Source: an uncultured Clostridia bacterium (GTDB taxonomy: Bacteria > Bacillota > Clostridia > TANB77 > CAG-508). From it: a stretch of 57,919 bases of DNA. The notes under the pieces are model-generated. The model was not told where the DNA came from. It ran no database searches and saw nothing but the letters and a program-made list of their open reading frames with translations. Position 1 is the first letter of the stretch. Each line of letters opens with the position of its first letter. The position numbers and the translations under genes were made by a program. Below are positions 1-8,335 of the stretch, one piece after another. The stretch covers positions 1 to 57,919 of the forward strand of contig CALYAA010000009.1 in NCBI GenBank assembly GCA_944393385.1, given 5' to 3'.

Positions 1-63
1 TGTGTGTGTGTGTGTGTGTGTGTGTACAGCCACAAGGGTTTCAAGGTTTGTGTTTATTTTCAT
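1..63 (-). CDS. Leader peptide 1 with (CA)n tract, partial
   Basis: This small ORF starts at an ATG (63-61) preceded by GGAGGACAACAA, a strong ribosome binding site. The visible peptide starts MKINTNLETLVAV and continues as alternating His-Thr encoded by at least twelve CA units, running off the left edge. It resembles two other leader ORFs in the window (starts 23051 and 49400): all share LExxxAV followed by a dinucleotide tract, a ribosome binding site and an upstream -35 element. Its downstream gene is outside the window; by analogy it should be a surface protein with an IEFNLSK anchor. The family is not one I recognise. Confidence 0.6.
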   Translation of the reverse strand, partial: MKINTNLETLVAVHTHTHTHT

Positions 64-133
64 TTGTTGTCCTCCATTTTTATCTTTAATTTGTATTATT
101 TATCTACAATAATTTAAAAAAATCTTCCTTTTT

Positions 134-162
134 ATTATAACTTTATCTTTATTTATTGTCAA
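134..162 (-). promoter_or_regulatory. Sigma-A promoter of leader 1
   Basis: On the minus strand a perfect TTGACA (162-157) and a perfect TATAAT (139-134) are separated by 17 bp. Transcription would start near 127, giving a 5' UTR of about 65 nt before the leader ATG at 63. Confidence 0.8.
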
Positions 163-200
163 TTGTTTTAATTTAATTTCTATTTTACAAAAATTAGTAT

Positions 201-233
201 AAAAATGTTCCCTGTTTAATACAGAGAACATTT
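201..233 (-). terminator. Rho-independent terminator
   Basis: On the minus strand AATGTTCTCTGT and ACAGGGAACATT form a hairpin around ATTAA, followed by TTTTTAT. It ends the transcription unit containing the genes at 262 and 1033 and separates it from leader 1. Confidence 0.8.
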
Positions 234-261
234 GGGGCTTTAGTTTTAAAAATGCTTTTTT

Positions 262-999
262 CTAAAGTTCAATTAGTTTAATTATACTTTCAAAGATTTC
301 ATTATTATCTAGGTAATTATCTTTATTTTCTGGAATATAAATTATCATTTTATTTTCGTCTGTGAAATATGAATATGTTTGGTTACTATCAAATTCTTCA
401 TATGGATTGTCAAAAATTTCTCCAGTTAGTGGGTCTATATAATATGTTATTCCACTTATTCCAATAATGTATTGTTTTTCTCCTTCTATTATGTTTTTTA
501 GTATTTCGTCATTGTTGGTTTTCTGATATTCTGCAATTTTTATATATCCGTTTTCATCAATTTCATATTTTGATTTTAATTCACTATTTAAATAGTTTAA
601 TATTTTTTCTCTACTCTCAGGTTCTATCCATATTCCATTTTGTGTTGGATATTGTTCTTCAAATATTTGTGAGGCTTCGTCTAATGTTGGTTTTGCTTTT
701 TTTATTAGGCCTGCAAATGCTACTTTATAGTTTTCACTTGCTTTTACTGTTAATACTTTTCTTCCATCATATTCTGTTTGAATTTCATATAGTTCTGAGT
801 CGCCTTCCATATTATATTCTTCTTTTAGTTCTTCTATATTTGCACTTTCGTCATACATAACTGATTCATTTTTTAATTCTTCATATTTAGCATCTAATTC
901 ATTTTTTTTGTTGTTTTTATTTATAAGATATGTAATTCCTGCAATAATAAAACCTAAAACTATTATTATTAAAATTATTTGTATTATTATTTTTTTCAT
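262..999 (-). CDS. Membrane-anchored protein of unknown function
   Basis: This 245-residue protein has one strongly hydrophobic N-terminal segment (about residues 4-25), then a short Lys/Asn-rich linker and a mainly acidic extracellular-looking region of about 215 residues. No lipobox, catalytic motif or known domain is recognised. It begins 33 bp after the stop of the modular carboxypeptidase gene on the same strand and is followed by a terminator, so the two probably form one transcription unit and may act together at the cell surface. The function is unknown; the topology (N-in, C-out) is inferred from the positive residues before the membrane segment. Confidence 0.65.
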   Translation of the reverse strand: MKKIIIQIILIIIVLGFIIAGITYLINKNNKKNELDAKYEELKNESVMYDESANIEELKEEYNMEGDSELYEIQTEYDGRKVLTVKASENYKVAFAGLIKKAKPTLDEASQIFEEQYPTQNGIWIEPESREKILNYLNSELKSKYEIDENGYIKIAEYQKTNNDEILKNIIEGEKQYIIGISGITYYIDPLTGEIFDNPYEEFDSNQTYSYFTDENKMIIYIPENKDNYLDNNEIFESIIKLIEL

Positions 1000-1032
1000 T
1001 TTAGTTTCTTTCCTTTCTTTGTTATTTTGAAT

Positions 1033-4000
1033 TTACATACCTCTTAATAAATTTAATGTTGCATTTATGTATTTTTCTGGTAATTTCATACTTAGTGCTT
1101 CTGCCATACTATTTGCTAATGGTAATTCTACTAGTGCTACTTTTGCTCCTATGTTTAGTCTTGCCCATGAAATTATGTATTGTGAACCATATCTTCCATA
1201 TCCTGTTGTTCTACATGATGGGTATTGTTCTTTGTAATATTTGCAAACACTTTCATCACCTATTAATTGGTTTTCCCATCCATGGAAATCTATTAGTACA
1301 TTTTGACCATTGTTTGTTTTGTGTGTTAGTATAAAGTCTCTTAAGTATTTGGCTTCATATGCTTGAAATCCTTCTGTTCCATTGTAATTCCTGTCTGATG
1401 TAAATCTTTCATAATTGCTTCCTGTTTGCCATGATCTGTTGATGTCTATTCCTTTTCCTACCATGCTGTATAATGTTGTTCTTCCTGGTCCGTTTTTTGT
1501 TGTTCCAAGTCTTCTTCCATCTGGATTTACTTCTGGGAATATATATATAGTCCATTTTTCTGCTAATGAGTAGTCTTGGTCTTGAAGTAGTCTGTTATAA
1601 AAGTCGTTTGCTGTTTTTACTAAAATTTCTCCATCTCTGTCCCATGAGTCTTCATATCCGTGTACACAGAATGTTGCAAATAATACATTTGGTCCATCTC
1701 CAAATTTATAACATTGTAATTCAGATCCTCCACTTATTCCATTTAAGTATGCTCCACTATATCCATATGTTATAACTTCTCTTTCTATTTTTCCTAAAAA
1801 TACTATGTTTTGAGTTTGTTCATGTATAACTTCATTTGTTTCATTAGAATATACTTGAATTTTTATTGTGTGTGTTCCTTTTGAGAATGAACTTATGTCT
1901 ACAGTTGTACTGAATCCTGGTTTTGGGTTTTCTTTTATTGTTCCATATCCACTTATTTTTTGTATTACATCTTCTCTTGTTTTGTATGTTACATTTCCAA
2001 CTTCTTTGTTATCTATCTTTACTATTACTTTTTTGTTGGCTAGTTCTGACATTGCCCATCCACTAATAGTTAATTTGTCTCCTCTTATTGATTTTTGAGC
2101 TGGTTCATCAATATATGTGCTTGTTTTGTATTTTTTTACTGTAAATGATCTTGTGTCAATTGTTTTGGTTTCTTCATTGTTTATTACTGCAACTATTTTT
2201 AATGTGTGTTTTCCATCTGTTAATTTTGATGTGTCTAATGTTGCATCAAATCCTGGTGTTGGGTTTTCTTTTATTGTTCCATATCCTTTTATTGCATTTA
2301 TTACATCTGGTCTGACTTGTCTTTTTATTTGAATATTATTAATTGGTTTATTATCCACATATATTTTGATGCTTGAATTAGTTCCTGTTGACATTAGCCA
2401 TCCTTTTACTCTCATTGTTGTTGAAACTTGTAAGTTGTTTGCAGGATCTTCTATCCACATTTTTAATGGATATTTTTCTAATGTGAATTTTTGCTCTTGA
2501 GTAGTTAATTTTTTTCCTGCTCCAGAATATGCTTCTATTTTAATACTATGTTCTCCATCTGAAAATCCTGATAGGTCTAAGTTAAATTCAAATCCTGGTT
2601 TTGGGCTTTCCTTTTTTGTTCCATAATTTTTTATAGCGTCTAATACGTCATCTCTTTTTATTCTTGTAAAGTTATTGGCTTTTTGTTCTTTTCCATCTAT
2701 ATATACTTTTATATTTGCGTTTTTGTCATTTGACATTAACCATCCTTCAACTTTTACATTTTTATTTACTATATCTTTGTTGGTATCTGCTGGTTTGTCT
2801 ATATAAAGTTTTGCTTTGCTCTCTTCTAATGTGAAATTAGTTGTAAATTCTGATATTACTTTTCCTTCTCTTGAAAATACTTTTAGTGTTATACTATGTT
2901 TTCCTGTTTTTATGTTGCTTGTATTTATATTGCATTTAAGTCCTGGTAATTGATTAAGTCCACTTGTTCCAAATTCTTTGTATGCATTTTGGACATCTGG
3001 TCTTGATAATCTTTGAAATTCTACATTTTTTTGTTCAGCATTATCTACATATAGCTTGTATGTTGATTTTTCATCATTTGTTAATATCCAGCCTTCAAAT
3101 TCGAAATTTCCTGCTAGATTATTTATAGGATAGTCTATGTATGATTTTGCTTTATATTTTTGTATTACAATGTTTTTGGTATAATGTGTTAGTGTTTTTC
3201 CTTCTTCTGATAATACTACTACTTTTAAGGTATATGTTCCGTCTGTATAATTGGCACAATTAATTGTATATTGAAATCCTGGATTTGGATTTTCTATTTT
3301 GGTTCCATATCCTTTTATTGCTTTTAGTACATCTGGCCTTGCTACTCTTTTTATTTGGTCTTGACTTTGTTCTTGGTCATTTAAATATATTTTGATTGTT
3401 GCTTTTGCATCATTTGACATTACCCAACCTTCTAGTTTGTAGTTGCCACTGATTACATTGCTTTGATCAAGTGGTGAGTCTATATACACTGATGCTTTTT
3501 CGTTTTCATATGTGAAGCTGTCTGTATATTCTGCTATCACTTTATTTTCTCTTGATATTACTTTAAATGTTATTTTGTGCTTTCCTGTAGATAGTTTTGA
3601 ACAATTTAATGTATATCTTATTCCTGGTTGTTTGTTTTGTTCTGTTGTACCACAGTCTTTTATTGCATTTAATACATCTCCTCTATCTCTTCTTGTCTGT
3701 GACAATATTTCCGCTTCTGAACCATCTATATATACTTTTAATTTTGCCTCACTATCATTTGTCATCATCCATCCGTCTACTACTATATTTCCTCCAAGTG
3801 AATCTCCTGCTGGATAATCTATATATGTTTTTGCTTTATATTTTTGTATTACAATGTTTTTGGTATAATGTGTTAGTGTTTTTCCTTCTTCTGATAATAC
3901 TACTACTTTTAAGGTATATGTTCCGTCTGTATAATTGGCACAATTAATTGTATATTGAAATCCTGGATTTGGATTTTCTATTTTGGTTCCATATCCTTTT

Positions 4001-4626
4001 ATTGCTTTTAGTACATCTGGCCTTGCTACTCTTTTTATTTGGTCTTGACTCTGTTCTTGGTCATTTAAATATATTTTGATTGTTGCTTTTGCATCATTTG
4101 ACATTACCCAACCATCTAGTCTATAGTTTCCACTTATTACATTGTTTTTGTCTAGTGGTGAGTCTATATATATTGCTGCTTTTTCATTTTCATATGTGAA
4201 GGTATCTTTATATTCTGATATTACTTTATTTTCTCTTGATATTACTTTAAATGATATTGTGTGCTTTCCTGTAGATAGGTTTGAACAATTTAATGTATAT
4301 CTTATTCCTGGTTGTTTATTTTGTTCTGATGTTCCATATCCTTTTATTGCATTTAATACGTCTGGTCTGTTTTTTCTTGTTTGTGATATTATTTTTGCTT
4401 CTGCATTATCAATATATACTTTTACTGTTGCTTGTGTGTCATTTGTCATTACCCAGCCATCTACTATTATGTTCCCTCCAAGTGAATCTCCCGCTGGATA
4501 GTCTATATATGATTTTGCAACATATGTTGTGTTTGTGCTTTCTGCATTTACTGCAATTACACTAAATAAAGAAATTAATACTATTGCTGTTAGAATAAAT
4601 AATACTTTTTTATTAATAGTTTTCAT
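1033..4626 (-). CDS. Secreted M14-type zinc carboxypeptidase with about eight Ig-like repeat modules
   Basis: The 1197-residue protein starts with a clear signal peptide (about residues 1-28, ending VNA). About eight modules of roughly 110 residues follow, each beginning (K/S)xYIDxPA and containing GW.MSND, R.DV..AIKGYGT and PGF/PGI motifs. From about residue 950 comes an M14 metallocarboxypeptidase domain: HGYE near 986 (zinc ligands), INRSW, DFHG, and a late VELP Glu (near 1167) in the position of the catalytic Glu. It is probably exported to act on peptidoglycan peptides or host/dietary peptides, with the modules serving as a stalk or wall-binding region. No LPXTG or SLH motif is visible. 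The repeats are unusually similar at DNA level (see the repeat entry). Confidence 0.85.
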   Translation of the reverse strand: MKTINKKVLFILTAIVLISLFSVIAVNAESTNTTYVAKSYIDYPAGDSLGGNIIVDGWVMTNDTQATVKVYIDNAEAKIISQTRKNRPDVLNAIKGYGTSEQNKQPGIRYTLNCSNLSTGKHTISFKVISRENKVISEYKDTFTYENEKAAIYIDSPLDKNNVISGNYRLDGWVMSNDAKATIKIYLNDQEQSQDQIKRVARPDVLKAIKGYGTKIENPNPGFQYTINCANYTDGTYTLKVVVLSEEGKTLTHYTKNIVIQKYKAKTYIDYPAGDSLGGNIVVDGWMMTNDSEAKLKVYIDGSEAEILSQTRRDRGDVLNAIKDCGTTEQNKQPGIRYTLNCSKLSTGKHKITFKVISRENKVIAEYTDSFTYENEKASVYIDSPLDQSNVISGNYKLEGWVMSNDAKATIKIYLNDQEQSQDQIKRVARPDVLKAIKGYGTKIENPNPGFQYTINCANYTDGTYTLKVVVLSEEGKTLTHYTKNIVIQKYKAKSYIDYPINNLAGNFEFEGWILTNDEKSTYKLYVDNAEQKNVEFQRLSRPDVQNAYKEFGTSGLNQLPGLKCNINTSNIKTGKHSITLKVFSREGKVISEFTTNFTLEESKAKLYIDKPADTNKDIVNKNVKVEGWLMSNDKNANIKVYIDGKEQKANNFTRIKRDDVLDAIKNYGTKKESPKPGFEFNLDLSGFSDGEHSIKIEAYSGAGKKLTTQEQKFTLEKYPLKMWIEDPANNLQVSTTMRVKGWLMSTGTNSSIKIYVDNKPINNIQIKRQVRPDVINAIKGYGTIKENPTPGFDATLDTSKLTDGKHTLKIVAVINNEETKTIDTRSFTVKKYKTSTYIDEPAQKSIRGDKLTISGWAMSELANKKVIVKIDNKEVGNVTYKTREDVIQKISGYGTIKENPKPGFSTTVDISSFSKGTHTIKIQVYSNETNEVIHEQTQNIVFLGKIEREVITYGYSGAYLNGISGGSELQCYKFGDGPNVLFATFCVHGYEDSWDRDGEILVKTANDFYNRLLQDQDYSLAEKWTIYIFPEVNPDGRRLGTTKNGPGRTTLYSMVGKGIDINRSWQTGSNYERFTSDRNYNGTEGFQAYEAKYLRDFILTHKTNNGQNVLIDFHGWENQLIGDESVCKYYKEQYPSCRTTGYGRYGSQYIISWARLNIGAKVALVELPLANSMAEALSMKLPEKYINATLNLLRGM
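3145..4114. repeat. 684-bp offset internal duplication in the carboxypeptidase gene
   Basis: About 285 bp from 3145 recur at 3829 (offset 684 bp, two modules) with only about one mismatch up to position 3430, in a gene whose other modules differ much more. This points to a recent duplication or gene conversion of a two-module unit. Confidence 0.85.
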
Positions 4627-4711
4627 ATAACTCTTTCCTTTCTTTTGTTTTTTGTCTTCCTATTATTAGATACATTTAAAATAAAAAAAAGTTTCATTTA
4701 TTTAAAATTTT

Positions 4712-5695
4712 TTATCCAATAAAGAATTTTAAATATGCAATAATTGGTAAATGAAATAAGACAATTTCACGTATTTTCTTTTTTCCTTGATTTTTTCCAT
4801 TTAGAATTTTAAAATATTCTTTTAATTTTGTTAAATTTATTATTTTAGTATCATATAATTTTTGATAATATTTTTCTGCTCTTTTACAAAAATCTTGATT
4901 TTCTTTTTTTGTTGAATATGCTAAACACATTTTTATTCCACTATCATAAGCTCTTTGTATGACATCTTTTCGATATTCTAAAAATGCTTTATATGTTTTT
5001 CCATTTTTATCTTTCCATCTATTTAGATTTTGTGATAAACTTCTTCCTCCAAAAACATTTGTATTATGTAATCTATAATCAAATAATGGTTCTTTTATAT
5101 AAGATATACCTTTTCCCTCATTTGCAATAAATCCAGCTAACCAGTCATGTGCCATAACTTCTTTTTTGAATGGAATCATTTTTTGTTTTACTTCTTTTGT
5201 TATCATTTGAGAACATCCAATTCCTGCACATCTTGATATTGCTAATTTTCCTGTTTTATTTATTAATGGTACATTTTTATATTTAAAATAATTCTCTTTT
5301 ATAACAATTCCTTTTTCATTTATTTGTCTACAATTACAATAAACCATATCTACATTTTCTTTTTTTAATTTTTGTAGACTTTTTTCTATTTTATCTAAAT
5401 ACCATATGTCATCATGATCTGAAAACACTATATATTCTGCTGTTGATTGTTTTATTAGAAATTCAAAATTTTTATTATATCCTAGATTTTGTGGTTGAAA
5501 GAATAGTTTTATTCTTTCATCTTTTTTTTCAAATTCTTTTAATATTTCTTTTATTTCTGGCTTTGTTGAACAGTCATCACTTATATATATATGTAAATTT
5601 TGATATGTTTGTTTTAATATACTTTGTATTTGCTTTTTTAAATATACTTCATCTGTATTGTATGTCGCAACTAATACATCAACTAAATCTTCCAT
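4712..5695 (-). CDS. Family 2 glycosyltransferase
   Basis: This 327-residue protein has the GT-A nucleotide-sugar fold signature of GT2 enzymes: VDVLVATYN at the N-terminus, ISDDCS near residue 40 and the metal-binding FSDHDDIW near residue 95. The DHDDIW form is typical of rhamnosyl/galactosyl transferases that build cell-surface polysaccharides. No membrane segment is obvious apart from a hydrophobic C-terminal end. It lies upstream of the carboxypeptidase gene on the same strand, among surface genes, consistent with surface glycan or glycoprotein synthesis. The sugar donor and acceptor cannot be told from sequence. Confidence 0.85.
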   Translation of the reverse strand: MEDLVDVLVATYNTDEVYLKKQIQSILKQTYQNLHIYISDDCSTKPEIKEILKEFEKKDERIKLFFQPQNLGYNKNFEFLIKQSTAEYIVFSDHDDIWYLDKIEKSLQKLKKENVDMVYCNCRQINEKGIVIKENYFKYKNVPLINKTGKLAISRCAGIGCSQMITKEVKQKMIPFKKEVMAHDWLAGFIANEGKGISYIKEPLFDYRLHNTNVFGGRSLSQNLNRWKDKNGKTYKAFLEYRKDVIQRAYDSGIKMCLAYSTKKENQDFCKRAEKYYQKLYDTKIINLTKLKEYFKILNGKNQGKKKIREIVLFHLPIIAYLKFFIG

Positions 5696-5716
5696 TTCTT
5701 GCCTTTCCTTTTTAAT

Positions 5717-5859
5717 TTTGTAAAAAACCGGAAAGTTTATATTTTAATATTTAATGAATTTTTCAATTGAATATAGAAATATATTATTTTCTAAACTTCT
5801 TTAAATTCTCAAGAAAATTCATTTATCATTAATATATCAACGTTCCAGTTTTTTACAAT
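5717..5859. repeat. Imperfect 26-bp inverted repeat bounding an AT-rich element of about 143 bp
   Basis: The left end (5717-5742) and the reverse complement of the right end (5834-5859) match at about 22 of 26 positions, sharing TTGTAAAAAAC and GGAA. The interior is AT-rich and non-coding. It could be a MITE-like element or a remnant of an insertion; no convincing target-site duplication is seen. Confidence 0.5.
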
Positions 5860-5919
5860 ATATATTAAAGATTTTAGAACAATTTTATTTTAACATATTA
5901 TTTCTTTTCAGTCAACAAT

Positions 5920-5948
5920 TTGACAATATTATTTAAAAGTGGTATGAT
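5920..5948 (+). promoter_or_regulatory. Sigma-A promoter of the higher-GC small gene
   Basis: A perfect TTGACA (5920-5925) and TATGAT (5943-5948) are 17 bp apart. The predicted start near 5955 lies just before an 8-bp-arm palindrome. Confidence 0.8.
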
Positions 5949-5957
5949 TAATTTAAA

Positions 5958-5977
5958 TACCATTTATGTAAATGGTA
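5958..5977. promoter_or_regulatory. Operator-like palindrome at the transcription start
   Basis: TACCATTT and AAATGGTA form a perfect inverted repeat around ATGT, located at about +3 to +22 relative to the predicted start. It could be a repressor operator or a 5' mRNA hairpin. Confidence 0.5.
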
Positions 5978-6002
5978 AATTTATGAAAAGAGGTTTTTTA
6001 GT

Positions 6003-6251
6003 ATGTCTTACAATGAGCTTTTTTCTGATGTGTTCTCTCGGGAACTGGAGAGGGGACCTGTGATGCACATGGAGTTTTCCGCAAGTACCACACCTTTGAT
6101 TCACGTTAAGGTTTCGAATGCTAAGCAGATTCCTACTAAACCGGCAGGAATTGCATATTATGAGAAACTTTGTCGTGAGCAGGGGTTGCTTGGGATTGCA
6201 CGTAATCCTTGGATGCCTTCCAATCTTTTTCCCGAACGGAAAAAACGCTAA
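6003..6251 (+). CDS. Small orphan protein of foreign base composition
   Basis: The 82-residue product starts MSYNELFSDVFSRELERG and ends MPSNLFPERKKR. I do not recognise the family; no membrane segment or signal peptide is visible, and the C-terminus is basic. Support for a real gene: a good promoter and a purine-rich ribosome binding site (GAAAAGAGG) upstream, and a GC-rich terminator downstream, all in the same orientation. By hand count the GC content is in the mid-40s percent, against AT-rich surroundings, and codons such as CGG, CGT, CTG and GGG are used, unlike the neighbours. This suggests recent transfer. An overlapping minus-strand ORF exists but lacks such signals. Confidence 0.65.
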   Translation: MSYNELFSDVFSRELERGPVMHMEFSASTTPLIHVKVSNAKQIPTKPAGIAYYEKLCREQGLLGIARNPWMPSNLFPERKKR

Positions 6252-6304
6252 TGCCAATTAAAAGCCTCTAACCTCCCATCTTGCTTGTTAAAGTAAGATA
6301 CAAG

Positions 6305-6340
6305 AGATCCACAGCTTCTGGCGAAGCTGTGGATCTTATT
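6305..6340 (+). terminator. GC-rich rho-independent terminator
   Basis: A perfect 14-bp stem (AGATCCACAGCTTC / GAAGCTGTGGATCT) with a TGGC loop is followed by TATTTGTT. It ends the higher-GC gene and has a GC-rich stem unlike most terminators in this window. Confidence 0.8.
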
Positions 6341-6390
6341 TGTTATATAATATAAAATATAGCTTTTCTCTTATATAACAAGCTATAATC
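6336..6390. repeat. AT-rich palindromic repeat, copy 1
   Basis: One of at least five related intergenic palindromes (also near 17646-17715, 35430-35512, 37968-38038 and 50956-51006). The shared core is TTATATAAGAGAAAA or TTATATAATAGGAA followed by TATAA and TATTATATAA. This copy is in the opposite orientation to the one at 35450. Confidence 0.5.
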
Positions 6391-6422
6391 TCAAATCCAT
6401 TGTTAAAAGTTCTTCTATTATT

Positions 6423-7127
6423 CTATAAACTTATTTTTTCTTGGAAGTATAATTTTGCAATTATTTTTAGTTCTTCTAAAGATTCATCTTTTAAATTAAA
6501 TGAATAAAGTTTTTTTGGTGGTGCTAAAACAATATATTTTATTGCAGAAATTGTACTTTCTGATACAGAAATTGCTCCTTTATCTTGTCCTCCACATTTT
6601 CCACATTTAAAACCATTATCTTTTATGCTAAAATATCTTATATCTTCATTTTCTTTACATGAAACACACTCATTAATTCTTGGCGAAAATCCTAAAAGAC
6701 ATAATATTTTTAATTTAAAAATAGAATCAACAAGATCCAAATTTTTATCTGTCTCAGATAATGTATATAAAGTATTTAAATACAATTGCAAAATTCTATA
6801 ACAATTTTCATTCTCTTCTGTTACATTTCTAATTATTTTTGTAATTTCAATAGCTGTATTTAATTTGTCTAAATCTGTTCTTAAATTATAAAAAACTTCT
6901 ATTGTATCACAAGAATTTATATTATATGTATTTGCTCCTTTATACATTAAATATTCTCCAAAGCAAAATAATTGTGTGCCTGCAAGTAAGGCACTCTTAG
7001 GCCTTCTTGCACCTTTGGCAACACATGATATTTTACCTAATCCTGGAGTTAACATTGTTAACATCTTATCATAATCTCCTAAATTACTTTCAGAGATTAT
7101 GATTCCACTCATTTTTATTGTCCCCAT
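6423..7127 (-). CDS. recO: DNA repair protein RecO
   Basis: The 234-residue protein matches RecO, which loads RecA onto gap DNA with RecR. The N-terminal OB-fold region shows KMSGIIISESNLGDYDKM and KGARRPKS. A four-Cys zinc site is visible at about residues 160-185 (CVSC and CGKCG). The length agrees with the family. The first ATG is chosen because AAAGGTGG sits six bases upstream; Met6 has a weaker site. The start overlaps the end of the upstream yqzL-like gene by 38 nt, so the two are translationally coupled. The era-yqzL-recO order is the one known from Bacillus. Confidence 0.93.
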   Translation of the reverse strand: MGTIKMSGIIISESNLGDYDKMLTMLTPGLGKISCVAKGARRPKSALLAGTQLFCFGEYLMYKGANTYNINSCDTIEVFYNLRTDLDKLNTAIEITKIIRNVTEENENCYRILQLYLNTLYTLSETDKNLDLVDSIFKLKILCLLGFSPRINECVSCKENEDIRYFSIKDNGFKCGKCGGQDKGAISVSESTISAIKYIVLAPPKKLYSFNLKDESLEELKIIAKLYFQEKISL

Positions 7128-7278
7128 ATTGTTCCACCTTTTGTATATGCTCTGAATTGTTATCTATAATTTCTTTATTTTTTAGTTTTTCTTCTACAAT
7201 TTGAAATTGTTTGAATTCTAAAAAAGTATTCACATCTCCAGTATTTTTAAAAGTTTCCCATGCAATTTTTTTAATCAT
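7090..7278 (-). CDS. YqzL-like small protein
   Basis: The 62-residue protein starts MIKKIAWETFKNTGDVNTFL, which resembles the short YqzL family found between era and recO in Firmicutes (aromatic W near residue 7, then F..TG.....L). The C-terminal half is hydrophilic and poorly conserved. Its function is unknown in the family. It overlaps recO by 38 nt and lies about 65 nt after era on the same strand, so it belongs to an era-yqzL-recO transcription unit. The identification rests on the N-terminal pattern plus synteny. Confidence 0.75.
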   Translation of the reverse strand: MIKKIAWETFKNTGDVNTFLEFKQFQIVEEKLKNKEIIDNNSEHIQKVEQYGDNKNEWNHNL

Positions 7279-7343
7279 AAGCTCACATCCTTTAATATTA
7301 TCTTTTGCATTTTATTGCTTTTTATTCATTTTGGTGAATCTTT

Positions 7344-8246
7344 TTATGTCAATTTAAATTTATTAACAATCGATGTATCATCTTGCCAGTCTTTTTTTAC
7401 TTTTACCCATGTTTTTAAATTTATTTTTACTCCGAAATTTCTTTCCATATCTATTCTAGCAGATTGTCCTATTTTTTTCAACATCTCTCCATTTTTTCCA
7501 ATAATAATTCCTTTATGAGATTCCCTCAAACAATATATTGTTGCTTCTATATCATACATATCTTGACCCTTTTGAGTTTTTTTTGACTTCATTTTTTCTA
7601 TTTCTACATAAATTCCATGTGGTACTTCATCTTGTAAAAATGTCAGTGCTTTTTCTCTAATTGTTTCTTCTGCAAGTTGTCTTAATGTTTGGTCTGTATA
7701 TTCTTCAATATCATAATAAGCTGGTCCTACTTCCAATTGTTTTTCTATTTCATCTAAAATTATGTCTTTATATTTTTCTTTTATAGAAGAAACTGGTATT
7801 ACCGCTTCAAAATGATATTCTTTTTGATAAATATCAATTAAATGTAATAATTTTTCTTTTTTTACCAAATCTATTTTATTTATAATAAGAATTGTTTTTT
7901 TATTTGCTTCTTTAATTTTCTCTAGGATTTTCATGTCTCCTCTGCCAATATCTTCACTTTGTGCTTCTATTACAAACAAAATTACGTCAATATCATTTAA
8001 TACCCCAAATGATGTTTCTATCATAACCTCATTTAATTTAGTTTTTGGTTTATGAATACCTGGTGTATCTATAAATATTATTTGGGAATTTTCTCTATTT
8101 ACAATTCCTTTTATTGCAGTTCTTGTTGTTTGCACTTTATTTGCTGTTGCTGATACTTTTTCTCCAACAAGTAGGTTTAACAATGTAGATTTACCAACAT
8201 TTGTTCTTCCTATAATTGCTACAAATCCTGATTTAAAATCTTGCAT
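7344..8246 (-). CDS. era: GTPase Era
   Basis: Era is an essential GTPase that binds the 3' end of 16S rRNA during 30S assembly. Visible motifs are G1 GRTNVGKST near residue 15, the switch region TTR, G3 DTPGI, G4 NKID and a C-terminal KH RNA-binding domain with GIIIGKNGEMLKKIG. The N-terminal KSGFVAIIGR matches the family. I start at the ATG at 8246 (Met7 of the longer frame starting at 8264) because GAGGAATAAAG lies just upstream and the family begins about there; this gives about 300 residues, the usual length. It is the first gene of the era-yqzL-recO group. Confidence 0.95.
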   Translation of the reverse strand: MQDFKSGFVAIIGRTNVGKSTLLNLLVGEKVSATANKVQTTRTAIKGIVNRENSQIIFIDTPGIHKPKTKLNEVMIETSFGVLNDIDVILFVIEAQSEDIGRGDMKILEKIKEANKKTILIINKIDLVKKEKLLHLIDIYQKEYHFEAVIPVSSIKEKYKDIILDEIEKQLEVGPAYYDIEEYTDQTLRQLAEETIREKALTFLQDEVPHGIYVEIEKMKSKKTQKGQDMYDIEATIYCLRESHKGIIIGKNGEMLKKIGQSARIDMERNFGVKINLKTWVKVKKDWQDDTSIVNKFKLT

Positions 8247-8335
8247 AATTACTTTATTCCTCATTTTCTATACTATTTTTAACACTTTTTTATTAAAAAA
8301 GTATTTCTTATTCTTTTTTGAATTTGTTATTAATT

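Noticed and set aside
1..90. c-di-GMP or other riboswitch for the conserved leader sequence
   Set aside because: The conserved part follows an ATG and ribosome binding site and reads as LExxxAV in frame in all three copies; I found no match to a known riboswitch consensus.
3145..4626. CRISPR-like array
   Set aside because: The repeats are in-frame protein modules about 330 bp long, with no short repeat-spacer pattern.
6003..6251. tRNA-like GGTTTCGAATGC within the higher-GC gene
   Set aside because: There are no acceptor or anticodon stems around it; the segment is coding.
5964..6257. Minus-strand ORF of 97 codons opposite the higher-GC gene
   Set aside because: It has no promoter or terminator; both signals, and the ribosome binding site, support the plus-strand gene.
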